This document shows positions 25,597 through 33,191 of a stretch of DNA of 64,000 bases, piece by piece. The translations under genes and the position numbers were made by a program. The stretch lies in assembly GCA_035547915.1 (NCBI GenBank), contig DASZTS010000015.1, positions 62,001 through 126,000 of the forward strand, given 5' to 3'. The notes beneath the pieces were generated by a model. The model did no database searches. It was not told the DNA's origin and worked only from the letters and a program-made list of their open reading frames with translations. Each line of letters starts with the position of its first letter. The first letter of the stretch is position 1. Origin of the DNA: DASSFG01 sp035547915 (GTDB lineage: Bacteria; Planctomycetota; Planctomycetia; Pirellulales; JAICIG01).

Positions 25597-26922
25597 CTAC
25601 TCGTTGACGTAGGTCTCTAAGAACCGCGCCAGCCGGTGGAAATCGCTGTCGGGCTCGACATGGCGGACCTTGGTGATGAGCGTCGCCGGATCGACCAGCT
25701 CTTCGAAGGGCACGTAATGCAGCTCGAGCTGGCCTTCGACCGAGACCATGACGCCATTCAAATTGCGTTCGACCAGCGCGCGATACGCGCCGACGCCGAG
25801 TTGGCTGCCGAGCATGACATCGAAGGCGAGCGGCCGGGCACAGCGGGCCTCGTAGCCGAGTTGCAGGCCCGTGACCTTGCGGCTCTTGCCCGACTGACGC
25901 TTGTATTCATTCGCGATCAGCTTGGCGAAGGTGCGGTTCATGTTCACCTGCGCGATGGCGATGTGGCCGTGCTCGTCGCGCGGAATACCCTTGAGCATGT
26001 CCATCGGCAGGTATTCGGCCAGCCCCTCGGCCATGACGATGACGCCGAAGTCCTTCCCTTCCTCGTCCTCACGGACGCGGATCGTGGCCACGATGCGGCG
26101 CACCACTTCGTCCACGACCATCACCGGCCGCTTGCTCTTTTCGCCCGTCGCTTCATCGGTGACGTCTTCCTCGCCGCGATATTTGCCCGTGATGTCTTCG
26201 ACACTGATCACCAGGCTGGCCTCACCGGCGATGGCGGTGCCGTACGCCAGCCAGCCCGCGCTGCGGCCCATGACTTCGGTCAGATAATAGCTGCGGCTCG
26301 CCTCGGCGTCGGCCAGCAGGTTGCGGATCTCGCTGGCCAGCGTCTCGACGGCGGTGAAGTAGCCGAACGTGAAGTCGATGCCCATGTAGTCGTTGTCGAT
26401 CGTCTTGGGAAGATGGACGACCGGGATGCGCTTCGCCTCGGGCGGCAAGTGCTGCTGGAAGAGCTTGAACTTGTTGGCGGTCTTGAGGGTATCGTCGCCG
26501 CCGATCGAGATCAGCGCGTCGACACCCAACGACAACAGCGCTTCGTGCACGGTTCGCAGCGGCGCCGTGCGGGCTGGATCGGACAGATGGTCGGGATGCG
26601 AGACGTCTCGGCCCGGGTTGGTGCGGGCGGTCCCGATCAAGATGCCCTGACTGTTGCGCGTGCGCTTCAGGACGCGGTGGTCGATCTTCACGTAGTCGGA
26701 GTTCTCGACCAGCGGCCGGTTGGCCGAGTACTCGACCAGGTGCGAGTAGCCGTGCATGATGCCCAGCACCTCGATATCGTTGCGCAGGAACGAGACCGCG
26801 GCCGTCGAGATGACGGCGTTGGCGGCGGGCGCCGGTCCACCGGCGAAGACGATGGCCACGCGGCGGATCTTGGTTTCGGATCTGGGAGGACGTCCCAGAG
26901 GAGGGGCGGATGTCATTGGCAT
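25597..26922 (-). CDS. pfp: Pyrophosphate-type 6-phosphofructokinase
   Basis: 441 residues. The phosphofructokinase core is recognisable from VAIVFAGGPAPAANAVI, the loop ISIGGDDTLKTA (GGDDT 141-145) and PKTIDNDYMGIDFTFG (172-178), with MGRSAGWLAYGTAIAG later. An Asp instead of Gly after GGD and the Lys in PKTIDND are the established marks of PPi-dependent rather than ATP-dependent enzymes, so this probably runs reversibly in glycolysis and gluconeogenesis. It is the last gene of the queF-peptidase-accB-accC-pfp series, 18 bases after accC, an unexpected partner for fatty-acid synthesis genes. Confidence 0.9.
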   Translation of the reverse strand: MPMTSAPPLGRPPRSETKIRRVAIVFAGGPAPAANAVISTAAVSFLRNDIEVLGIMHGYSHLVEYSANRPLVENSDYVKIDHRVLKRTRNSQGILIGTARTNPGRDVSHPDHLSDPARTAPLRTVHEALLSLGVDALISIGGDDTLKTANKFKLFQQHLPPEAKRIPVVHLPKTIDNDYMGIDFTFGYFTAVETLASEIRNLLADAEASRSYYLTEVMGRSAGWLAYGTAIAGEASLVISVEDITGKYRGEEDVTDEATGEKSKRPVMVVDEVVRRIVATIRVREDEEGKDFGVIVMAEGLAEYLPMDMLKGIPRDEHGHIAIAQVNMNRTFAKLIANEYKRQSGKSRKVTGLQLGYEARCARPLAFDVMLGSQLGVGAYRALVERNLNGVMVSVEGQLELHYVPFEELVDPATLITKVRHVEPDSDFHRLARFLETYVNE

Positions 26923-26940
26923 GTTCGTGGTCTCGCCGAC

Positions 26941-28284
26941 CTAGGTAACCCATGTGCGTTCGATGAACGTCGTATCGACCTCGCCATCGACGAAAGCCGA
27001 GTGGCCGAGGATGTCGAGCAATCGAGGCACGGTGGTTTTGATTCCTACGATACGTAGCTCCCGCAGCGCGCGCTGCATCGAGCTGATGGCCGCCCCACGC
27101 GTCGGTTGATGGACGATCAACTTGCCGATCATCGAGTCGTAATGGGACGGTACGACATAACCCGCGTGTACGTGCGAGTCCCACCGCACACCAAAACCGC
27201 CTGGCACGATGATTCGTTCTATTTTACCGGGTGACGGCTGAAAATTCTTGTGAGGATCTTCCGCATTGATCCGGCACTCGATCGCCGCGCCCGAGACGTG
27301 AATGTCTTCTTGCTTGAAGGGAAGCGGCTCGCCCGCCGCCACGCGAATCTGGGTCTTGATGAGATCGATGCCCGTGACCATCTCCGTGACCGGGTGTTCG
27401 ACCTGGATGCGGGCGTTGACCTCGATGAAATAGAAATTGTGTTGCCGGTCGACAATGAACTCGACCGTGCCGGCGTTGGTGTAGCCGGCGGTCTTGATCA
27501 ACCGCACGGCCGATTCGCAAATGTTCCGCCGCACCTCGTCTGGCAGATGCGCCGCCGGGCTCTCCTCGATCACCTTCTGATGCCGGCGCTGCATCGTGCA
27601 ATCGCGTTCCCACAGATAGACCGCGTTGCCATGATGGTCGGCCATGATCTGCACCTCGACGTGCCGCGGGTGCTCGACGTATTTCTCCAGGTAGATAGCC
27701 GGATTACCGAAGGCGGCCTGGGCTTCGGCCTGCGCCTGCTGAATGGCGCTTTTGAGTGCCAGATCGTTGAGCGCTACCCGCATGCCCCGGCCTCCGCCGC
27801 CGGCCGAGGCCTTGATGAGCACGGGAAAGCCGATCTCGTGGGCCACCTGCGTCGCCTGCTTCTCGTCGGAGATCAGGCCGTCGCTGCCGGGAACGGTCGG
27901 CACTTTGGCGGCGCGGGCTAGCTTGCGGGCCTCGTTCTTATCGCCCAACTTACGCATGGCCTCGTGCGTCGGTCCGATGAAGTCGATCTTGCAGAGGCGA
28001 CAGACTTCGTTGAAGTGGGCGTTCTCCGACAAAAAACCGTAGCCGGGGTGGATGGCTTGTACGTTGCCGATCTCGGCCGCGCTGATGACCCGGTCGATCT
28101 TGAGATAGCTGTCGGCGCTCTTGGCGGGCCCGACACAGTACGCTTCGTCGGCCAATTCGAGGTATTGTGCGCCGCGGTCGGCTTCGCTGAAGATGGCCAC
28201 GGTCTCGATGCCCATCTCGCGGCATGCGCGGATCACCCGCAGCGCAATCTCACCGCGGTTGGCGACCAGAATTCGTTTGAACAT
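26941..28284 (-). CDS. accC: Biotin carboxylase subunit of acetyl-CoA carboxylase
   Basis: 447 residues from the ATG at 28282-28284 (MFKRILVANRGEIALRV), the standard start and length; the longer upstream frame overlaps accB. ATP-grasp landmarks: KASAGGGGRGMRVA, YLEKYVEHPRHVEVQIMAD, ERDCTMQRRHQKVIEESP, FIEVNARIQVEHPVTEMVTG and the C-terminal cap with GYVVPSHYDSMIGKLI. It carboxylates biotin on AccB using ATP and bicarbonate, the first half-reaction of malonyl-CoA synthesis. It follows accB by 14 bases. Confidence 0.97.
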   Translation of the reverse strand: MFKRILVANRGEIALRVIRACREMGIETVAIFSEADRGAQYLELADEAYCVGPAKSADSYLKIDRVISAAEIGNVQAIHPGYGFLSENAHFNEVCRLCKIDFIGPTHEAMRKLGDKNEARKLARAAKVPTVPGSDGLISDEKQATQVAHEIGFPVLIKASAGGGGRGMRVALNDLALKSAIQQAQAEAQAAFGNPAIYLEKYVEHPRHVEVQIMADHHGNAVYLWERDCTMQRRHQKVIEESPAAHLPDEVRRNICESAVRLIKTAGYTNAGTVEFIVDRQHNFYFIEVNARIQVEHPVTEMVTGIDLIKTQIRVAAGEPLPFKQEDIHVSGAAIECRINAEDPHKNFQPSPGKIERIIVPGGFGVRWDSHVHAGYVVPSHYDSMIGKLIVHQPTRGAAISSMQRALRELRIVGIKTTVPRLLDILGHSAFVDGEVDTTFIERTWVT

Positions 28285-28298
28285 CGATCCCCCGGCCG

Positions 28299-28787
28299 TT
28301 ACTGACGCGCGTTGACCTTGAACAGTGGCTGGCCGTATTCCACCGGGTCGCCGTTTTGCACCAGCACCGCCATGATCTGTCCCGACAGACCGGCCGGTAT
28401 CTCGTTGAACACCTTCATGGCTTCGATGAGGCACACGGTCGTCTCGGGACCGACGTGATCGCCGACCTTCACGAATGCGGGGGCGTCGGGACTGGGTGAG
28501 GCGAAGAAGGTGCCGACCATCACGCTCTTGATGTATGCCGCGTCCTTGTCCTCCGCCGGCTTATCGGCCGGGCGGGCGGGGGCCGACGGGGCGGCCGCAG
28601 CGGCCATTTGGCTCGGGGCCGCCGCCATCGGAGCAATGACCGTGTCATGCCCTTTTCGCAGCCGGATGCGAAAGTCGGCATCGCGCAGATCGATCTCGGT
28701 CAGCTCGTGCTCGTTCATCAATTCGACGAGGCGACGAATCTTGCAAATATCGAATACTTCGCCCGTGTTGGGCGGTTGGCTGGCCAT
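28299..28787 (-). CDS. accB: Biotin carboxyl carrier protein of acetyl-CoA carboxylase
   Basis: 162 residues in the usual layout: an N-terminal helical region (DICKIRRLVELMNEHELTEIDL), an Ala/Pro-rich hinge (about 52-80), and the biotinyl domain with the thumb-bearing segment VGTFFASPSPDAPAFVKVGDHV. Lys125 in IEAMKVFNEI is the biotinylation site. It carries carboxybiotin between AccC and the carboxyltransferase, whose genes are not in the window. It sits directly upstream of accC and 65 bases after the M24 peptidase gene. Confidence 0.96.
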   Translation of the reverse strand: MASQPPNTGEVFDICKIRRLVELMNEHELTEIDLRDADFRIRLRKGHDTVIAPMAAAPSQMAAAAAPSAPARPADKPAEDKDAAYIKSVMVGTFFASPSPDAPAFVKVGDHVGPETTVCLIEAMKVFNEIPAGLSGQIMAVLVQNGDPVEYGQPLFKVNARQ

Positions 28788-28852
28788 GCCAGGTGTTCTC
28801 CACAGCTTGTTTTATTGCTTGGTTTAGCGACGGCGTTCGGCAAGATGCGCCG

Positions 28853-29944
28853 TTATTCGACGACCATTTCCGACAATTCCTTGGGGCAGTTCGTCAAAAC
28901 CTCGTGTCCGCGCCGGGTGACCAGTACGTCGTCCTCGATGCGGATACCGCCCCAGCCCGGCAGATAAATTCCGGGCTCGACGGTCACCACCATACCCGCT
29001 CGCAACGGTTGCTCATTGATCACGCTCAGCCGCGGCAACTCGTGGATGTCGAGCCCGATACCGTGCCCAAGGCCATGACCAAAATACTTGCCGAAGCCGG
29101 CATCGGCAATGACGGCCCGTCCGATCTCGTCGATCTCGCGGCCGGTCTTGCCGGGACGGATCGCGGCCACTGCCTGGGCCTGTGCCTTTAACACAAGTCC
29201 ATACAGCCGTTCAAGTTTGGGCGAGATTCTACCGATGACCAAGACCCTGGTCAAGTCGCTCTTGTACCCCTTGTTGCTGGCCCCCCAGTCGACCAGCAGT
29301 AGGTCGTGGTTTCCGATCGGCTCATTGCTCGGCCGCGCATGGGGTAGGGCTGCCCGCGGACCGGCGGCCACGATCGGCGGAAAGCTGCTCGACTGCGCGC
29401 CTTGCAAGCGAAGTTGGTGCTCCAAATCGTCGGCCAGTTCTTTTTCGCTGCGATTGGGACGCAGCGTGGCCCGTAACACGGCGAACGCTTTCTCGGCCTG
29501 CCGGGCCGCCTGCCGCAGGTCGGCGATCTCCTCTTGGTCCTTGATCTGCCGCAACGACTCGACCAGCCCTCTGCTGAGGAAAAGGGCCGTTTTCGGCAAT
29601 TTTTCCGCCAGAAGGGCATGGTCGGCGGCCGTCAGCGAGTCGCCCTCGACCGCCAGCCGGCCTACCTTCGCCGACCCGAGAACGTCAACGGTTGCGTCAC
29701 TCAACAGCGTCGATGCGGGCCGAATGTGCGTCGGCAGGCCGGGGCACTCCTCGGCCAACTGCGTGATGTAGCGAAAGTCGCTGATCATGACCGTCTCGCG
29801 GCCGGTCACGAGCAGGCGACTGCTATCCCCGGTGAAGCCGGTCAGATACGTGACGTTCGTCTCGTTGCTGACGAGCAATCCGTCGGCCCCGGCTTGCTTG
29901 ACGAGCTTCGACAGCTTGGCACGACGATCCGCAAAGCGGGTCAT
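28853..29944 (-). CDS. Xaa-Pro aminopeptidase / M24 metallopeptidase
   Basis: 363 residues. An N-terminal creatinase-like domain (ADGLLVSNETNVTYLTGFTGD) precedes the pita-bread peptidase fold. Metal-site motifs are visible: LLVDWGASNKGYKSDLTRV, KYFGHGLGHGIGLDIHELP and VTVEPGIYLPGWGGIRIEDDVLV. It removes an N-terminal residue before proline. The order peptidase-accB-accC is widespread in bacteria, often with efp between, which is absent here. Its start overlaps the queF stop (ATGA at 29941-29944), so translation is probably coupled. Confidence 0.93.
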   Translation of the reverse strand: MTRFADRRAKLSKLVKQAGADGLLVSNETNVTYLTGFTGDSSRLLVTGRETVMISDFRYITQLAEECPGLPTHIRPASTLLSDATVDVLGSAKVGRLAVEGDSLTAADHALLAEKLPKTALFLSRGLVESLRQIKDQEEIADLRQAARQAEKAFAVLRATLRPNRSEKELADDLEHQLRLQGAQSSSFPPIVAAGPRAALPHARPSNEPIGNHDLLLVDWGASNKGYKSDLTRVLVIGRISPKLERLYGLVLKAQAQAVAAIRPGKTGREIDEIGRAVIADAGFGKYFGHGLGHGIGLDIHELPRLSVINEQPLRAGMVVTVEPGIYLPGWGGIRIEDDVLVTRRGHEVLTNCPKELSEMVVE

Positions 29945-30300
29945 GAGCGGACCTCATACTCGGCGGTGACGGTGGTGCTGATACCGCCGCGCGGCGTAAA
30001 GGCCGCCTTCAGTCGCAGCCAACGCGGCTCGGTCACGGCCACCAGGTCGTCGAGAATGCGGTTCGTGGCGTGTTCGTAAAAGATGCCTTCGTTGCGGAAC
30101 TGCTGTAGATAGAGCTTCAGGCTCTTCAATTCCACGCACTTTCCGGCCGGTGAATAAGTAATCGTCAAGGTGCCGAAATCGGGTTGTCCCGTCTTGGGAC
30201 AGACCGATGTAAACTCGGGGCAGACGATCTCGATCTCGTACTCGCGCGCGGGAAACTGGTTGGCGAAGGTTTCGAGCTGGGCTCGAAAAGAGTCGCTCAT
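29941..30300 (-). CDS. queF: NADPH-dependent 7-cyano-7-deazaguanine reductase
   Basis: 119 residues from the ATG at 30298-30300, preceded by AAAAGGAGC; an upstream in-frame ATG lacks this. A short, YkvM-type QueF. Cys34 in EFTSVCPKTGQPDFG is the catalytic thioimide-forming residue, with Asp41 nearby, and NEGIFYEHATNRILDD carries the conserved Glu and His. It reduces preQ0 to preQ1 in queuosine biosynthesis. It is first gene of the operon with the M24 peptidase and accBC, and diverges from queE, another queuosine enzyme, 145 bases away. Confidence 0.95.
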   Translation of the reverse strand: MSDSFRAQLETFANQFPAREYEIEIVCPEFTSVCPKTGQPDFGTLTITYSPAGKCVELKSLKLYLQQFRNEGIFYEHATNRILDDLVAVTEPRWLRLKAAFTPRGGISTTVTAEYEVRS

Positions 30301-30378
30301 GTAGGGCTCCTTTTGTTGGCTGCCGTATTCTGGCATGATGAAGTGCAGACGAAAAGGAGCCGTCTGAAGAGATCAATC

Positions 30379-30459
30379 ATGAGCGATGAGCTGGGTATCG
30401 GGACGGAAGGTACCTTGATTCATCGCGTCCTATTCGCCATTTTTCGTGCGCGTCGCTGA
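30379..30459 (+). CDS. Possible 26-codon upstream frame overlapping the queE start
   Basis: ATG at 30379 follows AAAAGGAGCC (30353-30362) at a long spacing and gives MSDELGIGTEG...ending FRARR, with a TGA at 30457-30459 that overlaps the queE GTG (30446) by 14 bases in another frame. It could couple translation to queE. No motif supports it as a functional protein. Confidence 0.25.
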   Translation: MSDELGIGTEGTLIHRVLFAIFRARR

Positions 30460-31132
30460 AATCTATCTCTCGATCCAGGGTGAGGGGCAACTAACGGGCG
30501 CCGAGAGCGTTTTCGTCCGCGTGAGCGGCTGCAATCTGCGTTGTTGGTTCTGCGATACGCCGTTTGCCTCGTGGTCGCCCGAAGGCGAAGACCTGTCGAC
30601 GGCGGAAATCGTTGACCGCATCGAACGATTCGAATGCCGGCACGTGGTGCTCACCGGCGGCGAGCCGATGCTCTTCGCCGAGTTGATCCCGCTCGCCGCT
30701 GAATTGCGACGGCGGCGCTTGCACATCACCATCGAAACGGCGGGCACGCTCGATCTCCCCGTCGCCTGCGACTTGATGTCGATCAGCCCCAAGCTCTCCA
30801 ATTCGGCTCCGACGGCGCGGCGACATCCGCGCTGGCACCGGCGGCACGAGCAAACCCGCCATGCGCCGGCCGTCATCCGGCGCCTGGTCGCCGACTACGA
30901 CTATCAGGTCAAGTTCGTGATCGACCGGCCTGCCGATTGCCGGGAGGTGGAGAGCTATCTCGCCGGTCTGCCGGAAATCGATCGTTCGCGTGTGTGGTTG
31001 ATGCCGCAGGGGACCGATCCGGAAGAGTTGGCGCGTCGCACCCGGTGGCTCAAGCCCCATTGCGAATCGGCGGGCGTCCGCTATTGCCCGCGTCGCCAGA
31101 TCGAATGGTTCGGCCTGGTGCGGGGAACGTAG
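30446..31132 (+). CDS. queE: 7-carboxy-7-deazaguanine synthase (radical SAM)
   Basis: 228 residues starting at GTG 30446 (MRVAEIYLSIQGEG, the normal family start). The radical-SAM cluster motif has Cys29, Cys33 and Cys36 in SGCNLRCWFCDTP. LTGGEPMLF binds SAM, and the substrate-binding signature IETAGT follows. The enzyme contracts 6-carboxytetrahydropterin to 7-carboxy-7-deazaguanine in the queuosine pathway. It diverges from queF and is followed after 19 bases by selB, likely in the same transcript. Confidence 0.95.
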   Translation: MRVAEIYLSIQGEGQLTGAESVFVRVSGCNLRCWFCDTPFASWSPEGEDLSTAEIVDRIERFECRHVVLTGGEPMLFAELIPLAAELRRRRLHITIETAGTLDLPVACDLMSISPKLSNSAPTARRHPRWHRRHEQTRHAPAVIRRLVADYDYQVKFVIDRPADCREVESYLAGLPEIDRSRVWLMPQGTDPEELARRTRWLKPHCESAGVRYCPRRQIEWFGLVRGT

Positions 31133-31151
31133 CCGGCCACGACGAACGCCC

Positions 31152-33068
31152 ATGATTGACCTGATCCTCGGCACCGCCGGTCATATCGACCACGGCAAGA
31201 CCTCGCTCGTCAAGGCCCTGACGGGCGTCGATACCGACCGGTTGCCGGAGGAGAAGTTGCGCGGGATCACCATCGACCTGGGCTTCGCCGAATTGGTATT
31301 GGGAGACATTCGACTCGGTATTGTCGATGTGCCGGGCCACGAACGGTTCGTGCGAAACATGCTGGCCGGCGCCACGGGCATCGACCTGGCGCTCCTCGTG
31401 GTGGCCGCCGACGATTCCGTCAAACAGCAGACCCGCGAACACCTGGAAATCTTGCGGCTGCTGAAGCTCGAACGGGGCGTTGTGGCGCTCACCAAGTGTG
31501 ACTTGCCCGAGCCGGATTGGATCGATCTGGTCGAAGCCGAGGTGCGGGAACTGGTGGCCGACACCTTTTTGGCGACCGCACCGGTCGTGCGCACCAGTGT
31601 GACGACGCGGGTGGGGCTAGAGGAACTCAGGTCGGCCTTGGGCGAAGCCGCGCAGCAGGCTGCACGGTCGGCCCGCATGGAGCGCCTGCATGCGCCGTTC
31701 CGGCTGGCCATCGATCGCACCTTCACGATGGCCGGCCACGGTACGGTCGTCACCGGCAGCGTGGCCAGCGGCCGCGCGCGAATCGGCGATGCGCTGCTTG
31801 TCGAGCCGGGCGGCGTGTCGGTGCGGGTTCGCGGGCTGCAAAGCCACGATCGGGCGACCGAAGAAGTGCAGCGCGGACAACGGGCGGCTATCAATCTGGC
31901 CGGCATTCATCACGACGAACTCCGCCGAGGTCAAGAGCTTACCACCTCCGGCTATCTCGCACCGGGACGTATCGTTTCCGCAGACATCGCTCTGGCCGAT
32001 GCGGCGCCTCGTCCGCTGAAGCATCGAGCGCGGGTGCGTGTCCACCTGGGAACCGCCGAGTTGATGGCATCGGTCGTCCTGCTCGAAGGCGATCGGCTCG
32101 AGCCGGGTAAGCGGGCGATGGCCCAGCTCTTCTTGAGCGAGCCGGCCGTGAGCACGTGGGGACAGCCGTTCGTACTGCGCAGCGAGTCGCCCGTGATGAC
32201 GATCGGCGGCGGTAGTGTGCTCGACCCGAACGCGAGGCCTCTGCCACGCAACGACGCCGACGTGTTGACCCGGCTCGCCGAGCTGACGGGCACCGATCCC
32301 ATCGAGCGAGCCGCGGCCGCGCTGTCTTTTGTCGGGCTGGCCGATTGGCAACCGGCCGACCTGGCGCGCGTGGCGGGCGTCGATCACCCGGCCGACGTAG
32401 TCGAAGAGTTGTTGCGGCGCGGCGATCTGGTGCGACTGGCACTCTCGCCCAGCCGCACGCTATCCGTAGAGCGGCGTTGGCTCGACGGAATCTTCAGGCG
32501 CGTCGAAGGCATCCTCGATCAGCAGCATACGGAGTTTCCCTTGCGGATGATGCTCGACCGCTCGCGGCTTGTGCATCGATTGGAATATCTCGGCCCCGAG
32601 CCGGTCGTGGCGTCCATTCTGGCCGCCATGTCCCGCGCCGGCAGGCTGTTAGAGAACGAGCGCGGTGTCGCCCTGCCCGGCCGCGGACCACAGCTCTCCA
32701 AGAACGAACAAAAGCTTTTGGCAGAAATCGTGGAAACCTATCGGTCGTCGGGTTACGAACCGCCCACTGTCGACGAGATTCGTGCCCGAACGACCAAGAA
32801 CCAGCAGTCCGTCGATCAACTCGTGGCACTCGCCGTCGCGGATGGTCGATTGGTCGAAATCGGCAGCGGCTTCTTGCTGCACACGGACGTCGAACGTCGG
32901 CTGCGTGAGACACTCATCGGCAAGATGGCCGCGGGCGAAGGGCACACGGTCAGTCAGATTCGCGAACTGCTCGGCACGACGCGAAAATACGCCGTACCGC
33001 TCTGCGAGCACCTCGACCGCACGGGGTTCACCCGGCGACAAGGCGATATGAGGTTCTTGGCGAGCTGA
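31152..33068 (+). CDS. selB: Selenocysteine-specific translation elongation factor
   Basis: 638 residues, the full length of SelB. GTPase motifs: GTAGHIDHGKTSLVKAL (G1), DVPGHERFVRNMLAGA (G3) and LTKCD (G4). Two beta-barrel domains follow, and then winged-helix modules in the C-terminal 250 residues that bind the SECIS hairpin. SelB delivers Sec-tRNA to UGA, so the organism should make selenoproteins. No selA, selD, selC or selenoprotein is recognisable in the window. It probably shares a transcript with queE. A 105-bp hairpin element begins ten bases after its stop. Confidence 0.94.
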   Translation: MIDLILGTAGHIDHGKTSLVKALTGVDTDRLPEEKLRGITIDLGFAELVLGDIRLGIVDVPGHERFVRNMLAGATGIDLALLVVAADDSVKQQTREHLEILRLLKLERGVVALTKCDLPEPDWIDLVEAEVRELVADTFLATAPVVRTSVTTRVGLEELRSALGEAAQQAARSARMERLHAPFRLAIDRTFTMAGHGTVVTGSVASGRARIGDALLVEPGGVSVRVRGLQSHDRATEEVQRGQRAAINLAGIHHDELRRGQELTTSGYLAPGRIVSADIALADAAPRPLKHRARVRVHLGTAELMASVVLLEGDRLEPGKRAMAQLFLSEPAVSTWGQPFVLRSESPVMTIGGGSVLDPNARPLPRNDADVLTRLAELTGTDPIERAAAALSFVGLADWQPADLARVAGVDHPADVVEELLRRGDLVRLALSPSRTLSVERRWLDGIFRRVEGILDQQHTEFPLRMMLDRSRLVHRLEYLGPEPVVASILAAMSRAGRLLENERGVALPGRGPQLSKNEQKLLAEIVETYRSSGYEPPTVDEIRARTTKNQQSVDQLVALAVADGRLVEIGSGFLLHTDVERRLRETLIGKMAAGEGHTVSQIRELLGTTRKYAVPLCEHLDRTGFTRRQGDMRFLAS

Positions 33069-33077
33069 TCACGTAGC

Positions 33078-33182
33078 TTAGAGCAACCGACAAAACTAGA
33101 TCGGACTCCGAAAAAATCGGCGTTCCACGGCCGATTTTTGCCCCACGGCGCTCCGGCTTCCCATTTTTGTCAGCCGCTTTTA
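33078..33182. repeat. 105-bp palindromic intergenic element, copy 2
   Basis: Starts TTAGAGCAACCGACAAAAC and ends TTGTCAGCCGCTTTTA, with the inner perfect hairpin AAAAATCGGC/GCCGATTTTT. It fills the gap between the convergent 3' ends of selB and the J-like membrane protein gene, where it can terminate both transcripts. Confidence 0.85.
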
Positions 33183-33191
33183 GCCGACTGG

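Noticed and set aside
25636..27057. A 473-codon plus-strand frame across pfp and the end of accC
   Set aside because: Antisense to two recognisable genes; its translation is low-complexity Asp/His/Arg-rich.
30301..30445. A preQ1 riboswitch between queF and queE
   Set aside because: No match to the preQ1-I or preQ1-II core sequences could be seen on either strand.
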